A stretch of DNA of 64,000 nt from JBBRQP01 sp038226175 (GCA_038226175.1 JBBRQP010000004.1:6623-70622); one strand, 5' to 3'; positions 16,711-26,291 are shown, counted from the first letter of the stretch. The notes: a model not told the origin generated them from the letters alone. Program-made: numbers and translations.

Positions 16711-17769
16711 ATGGGCAAGGCCATTGAGGCAAAAGTACCAACAAAATATGGCTGGCTTACGGCCTGTATCTTGGGGCTGGTTATTGTCTTAACTTTGGTC
16801 TTCTATAGACCCCAAGCTCTGGTGCCGTTGATCCTAGCCTTTGGTGTGACTGTGGTGCTAGGATACCTCGGGTTACCGGCCTTAAAATGGCTCAAAACCG
16901 GGCAGGTAATTCGCAGGGATGGTCCGCAATCGCACTTGGCTAAAGGTGGAACTCCCACCATGGGCGGCTTGTTTTGGGTGCCACCAGCGCTAGTTTTACC
17001 TTTAATTTGGGTTCAAACGCCATCTATTTATGCCTTGAGCTTTGTAACTCTGGGTTGTGGTGCTATTGGCTGTTTGGATGATTGGAAGGTGATCACCAGT
17101 CGTCCCGGTGGCCCACGCGGGATTTCCGCACGGCTCAAAATGGCTCTGTTACTAACAGTAGGGGGCTTATTTTGTGGAGCATTAGCATTTTTGCAACATC
17201 CAACTATTCTGCAAGGTTGGCATGGTGAACCGCTGCTGAGTTTGGGACTACTTTTTTGGCCTCTAGCCTTATTTGTCTTAAGCGGGACGACCAATGCCGT
17301 CAATATCACCGATGGCCTAGATGGCTTAGCCGCCGGAACTGGTACAGTGGCCTGCTTAGGGATGAGCTTAGTGGTGCCAAGTGATTTGGCTATCGCCTGT
17401 TGGGTGATGGCGGGGTGTTGCCTAGGCTTTCTGGTGTTTAATCACAAACCCGCCAGAGTATTTATGGGGGACACAGGTTCCCTAGCCTTAGGTGGATTTT
17501 TGAGCGGTGTAGCGCTCTTGAGTGGAGAATTGCTGCCCCTGCTGGTTATGGGTGGGGGATTTGTGGTGGAGACGATTTCTGTGATGTTACAAGTGAGTTA
17601 TTACAAAGCCACCAAAGACGCTGAGGGTAAAGGTAAACGTCTCTTCCGAATGGCTCCCTTACATCATCACCTTGAGCTCTCTGGTTGGCCTGAAGTACAG
17701 GTAGTTGGTTTTTTCTATGTTTTGGCGTTAGGGTTAGGGGGATTAGCCATTGCCCTAAGGTTGCATTAG
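16711..17769 (+). CDS. mraY: phospho-N-acetylmuramoyl-pentapeptide transferase
   Basis: A 352-aa integral membrane enzyme that transfers phospho-MurNAc-pentapeptide to undecaprenyl phosphate, forming lipid I. About ten hydrophobic helices are present. Diagnostic stretches are GTPTMGGLFW, the aspartate pair LDDWK, TNAVNITDGLDGLAAGT, VFMGDTGSLALGG, and the C-terminal MAPLHHHLELSGWPE with the catalytic histidine region. The enzyme is complete and of usual length. It converges on the 337-aa gene across 43 bp. Confidence 0.97.
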   Translation: MGKAIEAKVPTKYGWLTACILGLVIVLTLVFYRPQALVPLILAFGVTVVLGYLGLPALKWLKTGQVIRRDGPQSHLAKGGTPTMGGLFWVPPALVLPLIWVQTPSIYALSFVTLGCGAIGCLDDWKVITSRPGGPRGISARLKMALLLTVGGLFCGALAFLQHPTILQGWHGEPLLSLGLLFWPLALFVLSGTTNAVNITDGLDGLAAGTGTVACLGMSLVVPSDLAIACWVMAGCCLGFLVFNHKPARVFMGDTGSLALGGFLSGVALLSGELLPLLVMGGGFVVETISVMLQVSYYKATKDAEGKGKRLFRMAPLHHHLELSGWPEVQVVGFFYVLALGLGGLAIALRLH

Positions 17770-17812
17770 CCCAAAATTTGTGATGCTTCCCAAGTGTTAA
17801 CTGCTAACTAGG

Positions 17813-18826
17813 CTAATGTTCAGCTAAAACTGGCACATCAACCCAGCGTTCTTGACAAGAAATTTCGGCACTCAGACGCACCTCGCCAATATCGATTGCG
17901 GGATTGGGTTGGGTAAGTGGTTCCAGAGCAGTCAACAAATTTTGTAAAGAAGGGGTTTCGGCTACCGCATCAAGTTGCTGATGCAAAATACCCAGGCGTT
18001 GCCAAGATGTATAAAGCTGACTCAAAGAACGTTCAACTTTACCAGCCCAGCGCAAGATTTCGAGAGTTTGGGAGAGAACACCTTGACGGGCAGCTTCGCC
18101 TAACGCTTCACGGACAAGAGCTTCTTCACCAATCACTTGCACCCGCCAAAGCTCAGAAAGCGTACGGCTGATGGCCTGGGCATCAAGGGCGACTTGACGT
18201 AGGGTCGCAACATCGGGCTGATGGGTCAATGCTTCACAAAAAATTTGACGCTCAGCAGCCGGAAGTTGGGCTAGGGCATGGGCGGCTTTGGCAGCCGGGC
18301 GCGAGGGCAAAGCAGATTCAAGGACTTTTTCGCGGATCGTATCAGGCAAATATTGGTCGTTAGCTAAGAGCCATTCTTCTTGCAGATTTTCGACTCGTTT
18401 TTGGGTTACCCGTTCACCGCGTAGCGCTTGCTCGACAATTAAAGTTTGGACAGGGCCTTCAGCTCGGGCTGTACTAATAAAAGCCGCTTTACTAAAATGA
18501 TTTAAATCCTGTTCTTGAAGAGGATGCTCTTTGAGAAAGCGGTCAGCACAGTCGGCAAGCTCGATCAGGCGATAGGCACGAGAACGGGTTAATTCTTTGC
18601 TACCAAGCCATTTCTCAAATGACCCGCTTTGTTCTTTTTCGCGATCACGTACTGAGCGCAATAGCCGACCACGCCAGATTTCTGTCTGCAAATCAAGACG
18701 GTCACAGACCGCCCAAGCCGCTTCGAGGTGGTTTTCATAATTAGCCGCCGTAGGATCAGGCAAGGCAAAATCTAGGACTTGTACCGCGACTTCTTCTACG
18801 GTTTGTTGGGCTACGGTTTCGAGCAT
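17813..18826 (-). CDS. conserved hypothetical helical protein
   Basis: A 337-aa, glutamate/alanine-rich, predicted all-helical protein that I do not recognise. It has no signal peptide or membrane segment. Residues about 30-120 (WRGRLLRSVRDREKEQSG, LTRSRAYRLIELADCADRFL) look like an ordered helix-turn-helix-like or replication-accessory helical region; the rest could form a helical repeat or coiled coil. Start ATG 18826 follows a 335-bp gene-free stretch. Function unknown. Confidence 0.65.
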   Translation of the reverse strand: MLETVAQQTVEEVAVQVLDFALPDPTAANYENHLEAAWAVCDRLDLQTEIWRGRLLRSVRDREKEQSGSFEKWLGSKELTRSRAYRLIELADCADRFLKEHPLQEQDLNHFSKAAFISTARAEGPVQTLIVEQALRGERVTQKRVENLQEEWLLANDQYLPDTIREKVLESALPSRPAAKAAHALAQLPAAERQIFCEALTHQPDVATLRQVALDAQAISRTLSELWRVQVIGEEALVREALGEAARQGVLSQTLEILRWAGKVERSLSQLYTSWQRLGILHQQLDAVAETPSLQNLLTALEPLTQPNPAIDIGEVRLSAEISCQERWVDVPVLAEH

Positions 18827-19161
18827 GGCGACCTCGGCTCAGGTGAAGATTTTACAAATATAACCCGCGCTCACTCGGGTCTCAAGATAGTCATTGTAAC
18901 ACCAGATATAGGTTTTAATGAGGTTGATTTGCTAGATGTAAGGCAATGGGACAGGGTCTAAAAATTGCTGGACTAGGGCTTAAGATCAACGTCAAAGGAG
19001 CTAGTTTGATCCTTGTTTACCTCGACCAAAAGCCTTGATAGCGAACTTAAATAATAGCGCTGCATGACCTCTCAAGACTCAGCACAGAGCCTGATCTATT
19101 AGAAGTTCATCACACTTAACATGATTGGTATCAGCCCGCTTTGATAAATTCAAGGAAAAGT
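18827..19161. other. gene-free stretch
   Basis: About 335 bp between the 337-aa gene (leftward) and the small membrane ORF (rightward). I found no tRNA cloverleaf, strong terminator, long inverted repeat or convincing coding frame. It presumably holds the two divergent promoters. Confidence 0.5.
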
Positions 19162-19305
19162 ATGCATACTTTGAACATAGTAAATATCGTGATGCCAACG
19201 GCTAGTAACAAGACGATCAGATTATTTTGTGCCATTGTCGTTGCGACAAGTTTTGTAATTAGCCTTAGCCTGGAATATCGACTGCTAGGTCTGGGCATGA
19301 TCTGA
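19162..19305 (+). CDS. possible 47-aa single-span membrane protein
   Basis: ATG 19162 to TGA 19303-19305 encodes 47 residues: a polar N-terminus with KTIR, then one hydrophobic helix (FCAIVVATSFVISLSL) and a short tail. It ends 1 bp before the antiporter ATG. An AAGGAAAAGT stretch directly upstream is a plausible ribosome binding site. It could be a small accessory subunit or a leader for the antiporter. No family recognised. Confidence 0.45.
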   Translation: MHTLNIVNIVMPTASNKTIRLFCAIVVATSFVISLSLEYRLLGLGMI

Positions 19306-19306
19306 G

Positions 19307-21010
19307 ATGCACAACTCCCATGACATTCTCATAGTGCTTGTTCCTGTCATTCTCCTCTTGGGTTTGGGGGTAATCGCTGCGGTCGGGTCGCGTACGCTTG
19401 GGCTTAACCCGATTGTCGGATATCTCACGCTGGGCTTAGGGTTTCATGCTGCCGGACTCAATTCTGTATCGGACACTTCGACCATCTCGATGCTGGCCGA
19501 ACTTGGTATTGTCTTTCTTCTCTTCGATATTGGGCTTCATTTTTCGCTCGGACATCTGAGCGACCAAGCCCGTGATATCTTCGGGTTTGGCTCACTGTAA
19601 GTGTTAGGTGCAACCTTAGCCATCGGGTTGATCGCGCTGTTATTTGGGCTACCGCCACTAGCTGCGTTAATCATCGGCGCTACACTAGCTCTTTCCTCGA
19701 CGGCGGTGGTAGTCGGTTTGATCGCAGAGCGCCATCAGCAAAATTGCCCTGTCGGAATGACCGCGACAGCGATTTTAATCTTTCAAGATGTGGCGGCAAT
19801 CTTTTTGCTGATTGTAGCTGGAGCTCTCGGCACTGGCGAAGCCATTCTACCAGCGATCGGCTTTGCACTTGTTAAGGCCGCCATGGCGTTGGGGATTGCT
19901 ATATTGCTGGCTCGAATAGTTGTCAGGCGGCTGTTTGATCTCGTTGGGCGCGGTCGTAACGAGGAGGTTTTTACCGCAATGGCGCTGCTTGTGTCGCTTG
20001 CGGCGGCCTGGGCGACTGGGACAATCGGCCTTTCGTTAACGCTTGGAGCGTTTCTAGCGGGCATGATCATATCTGAGACACCCTATCGTGCCATCATCCA
20101 GTCTGAGATTAAGCCATTTCGTGGCTTACTGCTCGGATTTTTCTTTATTTCAGTGGGCTTCTCCCTAGATTTTGCTTTGCTGCTGCGCCTCTGGCCTGTC
20201 ATAGTCGGTGTCACATTTATACTAGTTATGGTCAAGATCGCGACTAACACTGCCGCTAGCTTGGCCTTTCGTTGGTCAGCTCCAGGCTCGATTCAGCTTG
20301 GCTTTCTCTTAGCACAAGGTTCTGAATTTGCTTTCGTCATTTTTAGTCTGCCTCAAGTGCGCTTACTGGTCGGCTCACAAAGGATTGCTATTCTCATAGC
20401 AGCAGTAGCCCTCAGTCTAGCGTTTACACCAACTCTGGCTCAGGCTGGGCGCAGTCTCGCTGGACAAATACGTTTGCACATGTCGTCAGCCATTGACTCA
20501 GAGCTTCAGCCACAAGACCTCTGGGCACCAGTAATGATCGCTGGCATGGGCAGAATTGGTCGTACCTTAGCCGATGCCTTGACTGAATTTGGGATCAGCT
20601 ATGTCGCTATTGAGCGAGATGACCAGCGTCTACGCGAGTCTGTTGCCGATGGCTACAGTGCTGTATTTGGTAACCTTGCCGATCCCAAAATCTGGGAAAC
20701 AGTCGGGCTGAGTAATCGGCAAATCAGTGTGCTAACTGCACCATCGTTGGCCGTTTACCGCGAACTATCTATACATGCGGACACTCTCTTCCCCAATCTC
20801 AAAAAAGTAGCTGTTGTTCGTGATGAGCAGGAAGCTCAGCAGTTCCGAGCCCTCGGTGTCTTTGCTGTCATTGATCGGAGTACGCCTAGAGGGCTAGATG
20901 TAGCGGCATTTGTACTGGAGATGTTGGAGATTGATGGCGAGAAAATTAGTGAATGGATGCATCGTGAGCAGGAACGCGCACTTGCGACAGACAGAACTTT
21001 GGCAATATGA
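19307..21010 (+). pseudogene. CPA2 monovalent cation/proton antiporter (KefB/RosB-like), interrupted by an in-frame TAA
   Basis: The two halves are in the same frame and directly contiguous: 97 codons, a TAA at 19598-19600, then 469 further codons. Together they form a normal 567-position Na+/K+:H+ exchanger with about 12 membrane helices (SSTAVVVGLIAERHQQN, IFQDVAAIFLL) followed by a TrkA-N NAD-binding domain (MIAGMGRIGRTLADAL). At the stop, homologues read GLxQVL, so CAA (Gln) to TAA is the simplest change. A GTG follows immediately and could restart translation, but the product would lack the first three helices. No other decay is visible, so the mutation is recent, or this is readthrough or a sequence error. 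Confidence 0.85.
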
Positions 21011-21022
21011 GTAAGTCACTGC

Positions 21023-21586
21023 TTAACCTGTAGATGATGTCAGTGATTTATGAAGTAGAACTTTGCGATGACTACCTGTCGGGAAAAATGCCCAGGTTTT
21101 TTCGAGACGGGGTGGATGATAGCCCAAATTGGTATACAACTGGCTGGCAGCTAGATTATCCGCCATTACATGTAGGTATAACTGCGGACAGTGCCATTCG
21201 AGTGCTACGTGTTCTACTGCTTGCAAGAGGACGCGGGCAATACCCTGTCTGCGCCATTGGGGAGCAACAGCCATATTGGAAATATAGAGCGGATCAGAGG
21301 GCATAGATTGCCACCATTCACCAGGAATACTGCGCTGAGCCACTTCGACCGTTGCTATCACTGTGCCACTGACAGTGGCGATCAGACAGGTGTAAGGATG
21401 AGCCGAGCGGGTAAACCGTTGTTCGATATCTTGGACTAAGCCAGCGCGCAACCAACCATGTGTCCAGCCCCACCAGCCTGGATTGGGATGAAAGCTCTCT
21501 GTTAGTAGATAGGCAATAGCCTGAGCATCACGCTGTTTGGCACGGCTAACGGTGGCCAGTTGGCCTCTAATCGTGAGTTGGTTCAT
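21023..21586 (-). CDS. GNAT-family N-acetyltransferase
   Basis: A 187-aa acetyl-CoA-dependent acetyltransferase. The acetyl-CoA-binding motif A is clear (VAPQWRRQGIARVLLQAVEHVA), with the preceding strand YISNMAV and the downstream LYTNLGYH tail typical of RimI-like members. The substrate is unknown. Its ATG overlaps the stop of the modular membrane protein gene (ATGA at 21583-21586), making it the third gene of that operon. Its end lies 12 bp from the convergent antiporter. Confidence 0.85.
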   Translation of the reverse strand: MNQLTIRGQLATVSRAKQRDAQAIAYLLTESFHPNPGWWGWTHGWLRAGLVQDIEQRFTRSAHPYTCLIATVSGTVIATVEVAQRSIPGEWWQSMPSDPLYISNMAVAPQWRRQGIARVLLQAVEHVALEWHCPQLYLHVMADNLAASQLYTNLGYHPPRLEKTWAFFPTGSHRKVLLHKSLTSSTG

Positions 21587-22305
21587 GGGGGCGACTCCGT
21601 CAAAATTTTGACCAAGGCGGCAGACTGCATACCTTGTAGCACAGCAAGTTCCCCAAAAACTTCTCCGAGGCTAGCATGGACTTCATCATCTAGCGTTATT
21701 TCTAGGTCTTGCATCAAAGTCACAACCAAACTGTTTTGTTGTTCGATTTCAGAAAACTCGATAATACCATCCGCCATCGCTTGCTGCCAGGAGGTCATCT
21801 GCTCAAAGAAGCGGGTAGAGTAGATTTCACCTGTTGCGGGATCAAACCAATCCGTCGGTAAAGACAGAGCAGTAGCTTCTGTCATGGGAGCCGGATAAAA
21901 AATGACGCGCTCTGCCGTGGTCGGCAAATTGGACTCGATCACATCCCAAATGCGGCGATCTAACTGTGATTGTTGCCAAGCACCCCAAGCTGCTGTAAAC
22001 AGCAAAGGTAGCAAAAAAAGTGAGAGCACACCTACCCCAGCCACGACCCATTTATCCACCCAGGCTCCGGCTTTGACCTCAACTGTGATTTTATCGCTAC
22101 CCAAAATTTTGACCTCGACGGTTAAGGCCACCGCATTGCCTAAGACCGAACGCCAGAGATCCGCCCGATAGCCCTGAATCACCAAATGTTTGGCCTCAGT
22201 ACAAAAGAACCGTGTTTCGTAATCATGCTCCTGAAACCATTGGCACAGCGCCATGGCAAGTAGATCAGGTTGAATACCGGGGGATTGGTAGCTGCGCTGC
22301 TGCAT
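21583..22305 (-). CDS. two-domain membrane protein of an unnamed family (fused form, locus A)
   Basis: A 240-aa protein. The N-domain (about residues 14-127) reads QWFQEHDYET, VIQGYRADLWR, VALTVEV, AGAWVDK, one transmembrane helix, then FTAAWGAWQQ and WDVIESNLP. The C-domain (about 150-235) begins WFDPATGEIYS and contains SWQQAMADG, EIEQQNS and ELAVLQGMQ. Both domains recur at locus B (26366-27874), where they appear fused and as separate genes. The start lies 1 bp after the upstream C-only gene. The N-domain recalls, from memory, a small-membrane-protein domain of other bacteria with a similar GxGxWxDK pattern. Function unknown. Confidence 0.75.
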   Translation of the reverse strand: MQQRSYQSPGIQPDLLAMALCQWFQEHDYETRFFCTEAKHLVIQGYRADLWRSVLGNAVALTVEVKILGSDKITVEVKAGAWVDKWVVAGVGVLSLFLLPLLFTAAWGAWQQSQLDRRIWDVIESNLPTTAERVIFYPAPMTEATALSLPTDWFDPATGEIYSTRFFEQMTSWQQAMADGIIEFSEIEQQNSLVVTLMQDLEITLDDEVHASLGEVFGELAVLQGMQSAALVKILTESPP

Positions 22306-22306
22306 G

Positions 22307-22576
22307 TTAAGAATTATCCTGAGTCAGCTGCAGGGTCTGCATAGCTTGAAAGACCGCCATTTCATAAAAAATACGGGTTACCTGAGCTTTTTGTTCTTGA
22401 CTCAAGCGCGGCTGCACGGTTTGCAGGAGCGCGATCACTTTTTCGGCTTGGAGGCGGACTTCTTCAGGGGTAATTTGTCCATCAGCCACGGCCTGCTGCC
22501 AAGAGGCTTGCTCTTGGAGGCGCGTGCGTAGAGGTAAAGTTTTGGTGGTGACCCAAGGGGTGCGTTTGGACATCAT
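22307..22576 (-). CDS. C-domain-only member of the modular family (locus A)
   Basis: An 89-aa protein from ATG 22576 (ATG 22573 is equally possible; upstream in-frame codons look non-coding). It contains only the helical C-domain: SWQQAVADGQITPEEV, KVIALLQTVQP and FYEMAVFQAMQTLQL, closely matching the C-terminal halves of the fused proteins and the C-only gene at 27563-27874. It is translated first in its operon, 1 bp before the fused gene. There is no membrane segment, so it may be a soluble partner binding the fused protein (inference). Confidence 0.7.
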   Translation of the reverse strand: MMSKRTPWVTTKTLPLRTRLQEQASWQQAVADGQITPEEVRLQAEKVIALLQTVQPRLSQEQKAQVTRIFYEMAVFQAMQTLQLTQDNS

Positions 22577-22706
22577 AAAAAGTGTGACACTTGAGCCTAT
22601 TCTATGTCCTTTAGTCGAAGAAATTATTCCTGCTAACTTACAGCAGGTTTTGGTAGAGCTGATCAATATTTAATGCTACGGTAATAAAAATTTTGGTGTG
22701 GTGTTT

Positions 22707-24362
22707 ATGTCTGTCACCTCAAAGTTATGGGTCTGTGGTCTAGCGATGGGTTTGTCTTGGGCATCGGCTCAGGCAGCACCTGTCGAACAAACTGTCATGA
22801 CCGCTAGCAACCGTCCCTTTACACAGGAAGTTCAGATTTTAGGGCAAGCCCGCGCCCAAGCTCCGATCACCTTACAGATTGCCCTCAAACTCCGTGATTT
22901 TGACGCGTTACAGCAACGCATTAACCAGGGCGAACAGGTAGCTTATCCCGAACTTGAGCGCACCTATCTTCCTCGCACGACGGATCATCAAGCTTTGCTG
23001 CGGTGGCTTCAGGCTCAGGGTTTTACTGTCAAAAGCTATCCGCATCGCTTGAGTATGACCATTAAAGGCACCGTAGCTCAGGTACAAAAAGCCTTTGTAA
23101 TCCCCATGGCTCAGGTCGTCGTGGGCGGCAAATCCTATCTTGCCTCGGCTAGCTTGCCCAGTCTACCCAAAAATCTGGCAGCATTTGTGGTGGGGATCAA
23201 TGGTCTACAGCCTTACCAACGCGCTTACCCCCTACATCATCTGCAACCTCAGAGTCCGACTGTGCCTTATACAGACCCTTACGCGATTTTGGATATCCGC
23301 AAAGCCTACAAAGTGACCCAAAAGTTAACCGGAGCTGGTCAAAAAATTGGCATTGTAATTGATGTATTTCCCCTCGATAGTGACCTAACCACCTTTTGGG
23401 CTAATAGTGGCATTCCCCAAAGTCTTAGTAACATCGAAAAAGTAGCAGTGGGGGGCAGTGCTAGTAGTGGGCCTACTTCAGCCGAAGAAACTTTAGATAC
23501 CGAAATGACCAGCGGTATTGCCTCTGCTGCCAAGATTCGTATTTACGCTTCGGGTTCTTTGGCCTTTACAGATATTGACAATGCCTATGCGCAGATTTTG
23601 GCTGATCTGCCCAACCAGCCCCAGTTACACCAAGTTTCGATGAGCTATGGAGCCTGTGAACAGCTCGAATCTCCCGCTCAAGTTGCGACCGATCATCAAT
23701 ATTTCGCGGCAATTACCAGTCAAGGGGTCAGCTTATTTGCCTCCTCTGGGGATAGCGGTTCGTTTAATCTCTGCTTGGGACAATCAGGTGACAAAGCCAG
23801 TAATCCATCATCTGACCCGAATGTTACCTCAGTAGGCGGTACTACACTCAAACTCGATGCCACAGGCAGTGTAACCAAAGAAACCGCTTGGGGGTGCAGT
23901 TCCACGCTGTTATGCACGTTATTAGGAGGTAGTGGTGGTGGTACAAGTTCAGCATTTACCCGACCAATTTGGCAGACGGGCTTTGGGGTTCCTGCTGGTG
24001 CTCAGCGCTTGGTACCGGATATCTCCTTGGTGGGTGACCCAGCGACGGGAGTGTATGTGATTTATAAGGGTAAAGTGAGTCAGTTTGGGGGAACAAGTGT
24101 CAGTGCACCACTCTGGAATGCCTTTGCTGCGCTACTCAATCAGGATCGCAAAGCCCAAGGGCTGACACCTTTGGGATTATTTGCACCCTATATTTATCCG
24201 CTGATCGGGTCTACTGCGCCCTATGGTGCGCCGACTTTGCGGGATATCACAGAGGGGAGTAACGGTACGTTTAGTGCTGGGGCAGGATATGACCAAGTAA
24301 CTGGTGTGGGTGTGCCTGATTTTAACCGTTTACTTAATCGCCTTAATCGCCTGACTCCCTAG
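22707..24362 (+). CDS. sedolisin-type serine-carboxyl peptidase (S53), secreted
   Basis: A 551-aa secreted pro-protease. A signal peptide (residues 1-23, ending AQA) is followed by an activation propeptide (to about 190; ELERTYLPRTTDHQALLRWLQAQGF is typical). The catalytic domain carries the Glu/Asp pair in EETLDTEMT, an oxyanion region SSGDSG, and the nucleophile in GGTSVSAPLW. A calcium site is formed by RDITEG and GAGYDQVTGVG. ATG 22707 is preferred over in-frame GTGs upstream. S53 enzymes act at acid pH, so a role in the periplasm or outside the cell is expected. It is divergent from the modular operon. Confidence 0.93.
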   Translation: MSVTSKLWVCGLAMGLSWASAQAAPVEQTVMTASNRPFTQEVQILGQARAQAPITLQIALKLRDFDALQQRINQGEQVAYPELERTYLPRTTDHQALLRWLQAQGFTVKSYPHRLSMTIKGTVAQVQKAFVIPMAQVVVGGKSYLASASLPSLPKNLAAFVVGINGLQPYQRAYPLHHLQPQSPTVPYTDPYAILDIRKAYKVTQKLTGAGQKIGIVIDVFPLDSDLTTFWANSGIPQSLSNIEKVAVGGSASSGPTSAEETLDTEMTSGIASAAKIRIYASGSLAFTDIDNAYAQILADLPNQPQLHQVSMSYGACEQLESPAQVATDHQYFAAITSQGVSLFASSGDSGSFNLCLGQSGDKASNPSSDPNVTSVGGTTLKLDATGSVTKETAWGCSSTLLCTLLGGSGGGTSSAFTRPIWQTGFGVPAGAQRLVPDISLVGDPATGVYVIYKGKVSQFGGTSVSAPLWNAFAALLNQDRKAQGLTPLGLFAPYIYPLIGSTAPYGAPTLRDITEGSNGTFSAGAGYDQVTGVGVPDFNRLLNRLNRLTP

Positions 24363-24422
24363 ACTGACGTTGATTGCCTATCAGCGCTGTGGGTCTATGA
24401 TGTAGAAAAACAGGAGCAGTTG

Positions 24423-24779
24423 ATGAGGACAGCACACGTAAGTTTGACCCAGCGACGTGTCATTTTTTGGGGTTTAGCCGGTTTGACAGGCTTTTTGGGG
24501 GTCACATCAGCGATCTGGTTTATCATCATGCTGCGGACGGGGGCTACGGCTTTAGCCTTTGGTCTAACGATTCCTCAAGCGATTATTCCGGGTTTTATTG
24601 TCTATTTGGCGACCCGTAATGCGGTGCGCCTATGGCAGTTTCGCCAGACGTTGCTGCAGGGTGAAGGTGAATTTGACCTATCTGGTGTGCCAATCCTAGG
24701 TCGATTTTTTGGTGCTGATATTACTTCTAGCCCACCTCTCACCCGTGCCCAACGCCGTCAAATTACAAAGAAAAAATAA
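24423..24779 (+). CDS. small two-helix membrane protein
   Basis: A 118-aa protein with two hydrophobic helices (about residues 12-34 and 42-64), a basic linker RNAVRLWQFRQ, and a lysine-rich C-terminus. ATG 24423 follows a good AGGAG at 24412-24416; a TTG immediately upstream is not needed. It sits 60 bp after the sedolisin gene and may share its transcript. No family recognised. Confidence 0.65.
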   Translation: MRTAHVSLTQRRVIFWGLAGLTGFLGVTSAIWFIIMLRTGATALAFGLTIPQAIIPGFIVYLATRNAVRLWQFRQTLLQGEGEFDLSGVPILGRFFGADITSSPPLTRAQRRQITKKK

Positions 24780-24814
24780 GACCCTCTTGCGGTCTATTGA
24801 TTGCTTGGGTCTTA
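24777..24814 (+). terminator. weak hairpin after the small membrane protein gene
   Basis: TAAGACCC (24777-24784) pairs with GGGTCTTA (24807-24814) across a 22-nt loop. No long T-run follows, so termination is uncertain. Confidence 0.35.
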
Positions 24815-24910
24815 ATAGATTCAAATCTACGTTCATGTTGAACCATCACCTAATGGCATGACTAGTTTGGCTAATTGAGTAGCAACACCTTGATTTAATC
24901 AACAACCCCA

Positions 24911-25402
24911 TCATGCCAATTCCTCTAGACCAACTGCCATCAGATAACCCCGAGCGCGTTCAGTCTTGGGATAGCGATTGACCAATTGCCAAAAATGCTG
25001 ACTATGATTGGGTTCTAATAAATGGGTTAATTCGTGAATGAGGACATAATCAAGGACAAAAGTTGGCATTGTGTGTAAGCGATGGGAGAGGCGAATTGTA
25101 GCGGTAGCAGGGGTACAACTACCCCATCGTGATTGCTGGTTGGTAACCCAACTAATAGAGCGCCATGTTAGCTGACCATTAAAATAGTGGTGGTTGAGTT
25201 CTTGAGCGCGGTCTTCGAGGATTTGATTATCTAAGGCTGATTTGGTATGTTTTTGTTGATAGCGTTGGTATAGACGCTCAATAATCGGTTGCAATTCATG
25301 ATCACCGAGATGAGCTGGCGCTTGTACTATGAAGATATCGCCCTCCATCTTGGCACTGACGCTTTTATGCCGCCTGGGACTACGAATAATTTTGATGTCC
25401 AT
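24911..25402 (-). CDS. YgjP/DUF45-type zinc metallopeptidase
   Basis: A 163-aa single-domain protein with the metal site HELTHLLEPNHSQHFW: HExxH plus the downstream histidine typical of YgjP-like (WLM-related) peptidases. The N-terminal SPRRHKSVSAKMEGD segment and the central SRWGSC motif also fit the family. Family members are often linked to DNA repair or restriction loci, but no such partner is adjacent. It lies 28 bp downstream of ppk2 on the same strand. Confidence 0.88.
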   Translation of the reverse strand: MDIKIIRSPRRHKSVSAKMEGDIFIVQAPAHLGDHELQPIIERLYQRYQQKHTKSALDNQILEDRAQELNHHYFNGQLTWRSISWVTNQQSRWGSCTPATATIRLSHRLHTMPTFVLDYVLIHELTHLLEPNHSQHFWQLVNRYPKTERARGYLMAVGLEELA

Positions 25403-25430
25403 GAGTCACAAGTGTAGTGCTTCTAATAGT

Positions 25431-26291
25431 TTATGCTTTCTCTAGTTCAGTTTTGATTTTGAGAAGCTCTTGGCGATGCGCCTCGGTTACAGTTGGATAT
25501 TTTAGATCCAGTTGTTTTAAGCGATCGACAATGATTTGGGCTACACTCAGGCGTGTAAACCATTTGCTATCAGCTGGAATAATATGCCAAGGAGCCAGAC
25601 TGGTACTTGTATGCTGAAATACTTCTTCGTAGGCTCGCATATAGGTATCCCAAAAAGCACGTTCCTGAATGTCATATATAGAAAATTTCCAATTCTTTTC
25701 TGGTTTATCAATACGTTCTAAAAAGCGTTTTTTCTGTTCTTTCTTAGACATATGCAAAAAGAATTTTAGGATTACAATACCGTTGTTGACCAGATACTTT
25801 TCAAAGTTATTGATCTCCTCAAATCGTTGCTGCCAGATATTATGCTCCGCTGGGTGACCTGGGAGATTTTGTTTGGCGAGCAGCTCAGGATGAACCCGTA
25901 CGACCAGCGTTTCTTCATAGTAGGAACGGTTAAAAATACCAATACGTCCGCGCTCTGGTAAGACTTTCATCGAACGCCACAGATACTCATGATCCAATTC
26001 TTCAGTCGAGGGCGCTTTAAAACTATATACTTGGCAACCTTGGGGATTGATCCCCGACATGACATGTTTGATTGTACTATCTTTACCTGCTGCGTCCATA
26101 GCCTGAAATATTAACAATACTGCATGACTATTTTGGGCATACAGTACATCTTGATAATGTGCTAATTGGGCTACACCAGCTTGTAATAAACCTTCTGCAG
26201 CAACTTTGTCTTTATGGTCTCCTGTACTACCGGGATCATAGTCTTGCAAGTTGACTTGAGTATTGGGGGGGACAACAAATTTTTGGTTCAT
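25431..26291 (-). CDS. ppk2: polyphosphate kinase 2 family protein
   Basis: A 286-aa PPK2-family phosphotransferase that uses inorganic polyphosphate to phosphorylate nucleotides. The Walker A is AMDAAGKDSTIKHVMSG, the Walker B region is IGIFNRSYYEE, and the lid-module arginines lie around KKRFLERIDKPEKNWKFS. The subclass (ADP- or AMP-preferring) cannot be settled by eye. Length is normal for single-domain members. A hairpin terminator separates it from the upstream modular operon. Confidence 0.92.
   Translation of the reverse strand: MNQKFVVPPNTQVNLQDYDPGSTGDHKDKVAAEGLLQAGVAQLAHYQDVLYAQNSHAVLLIFQAMDAAGKDSTIKHVMSGINPQGCQVYSFKAPSTEELDHEYLWRSMKVLPERGRIGIFNRSYYEETLVVRVHPELLAKQNLPGHPAEHNIWQQRFEEINNFEKYLVNNGIVILKFFLHMSKKEQKKRFLERIDKPEKNWKFSIYDIQERAFWDTYMRAYEEVFQHTSTSLAPWHIIPADSKWFTRLSVAQIIVDRLKQLDLKYPTVTEAHRQELLKIKTELEKA

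Noticed and set aside
18779..18961. A 60-codon rightward frame across the start of the 337-aa gene (IVIVTPDIGFNEVDLL)
   Set aside because: It overlaps a long convincing leftward gene, has no ribosome binding site and matches no family; most likely chance.
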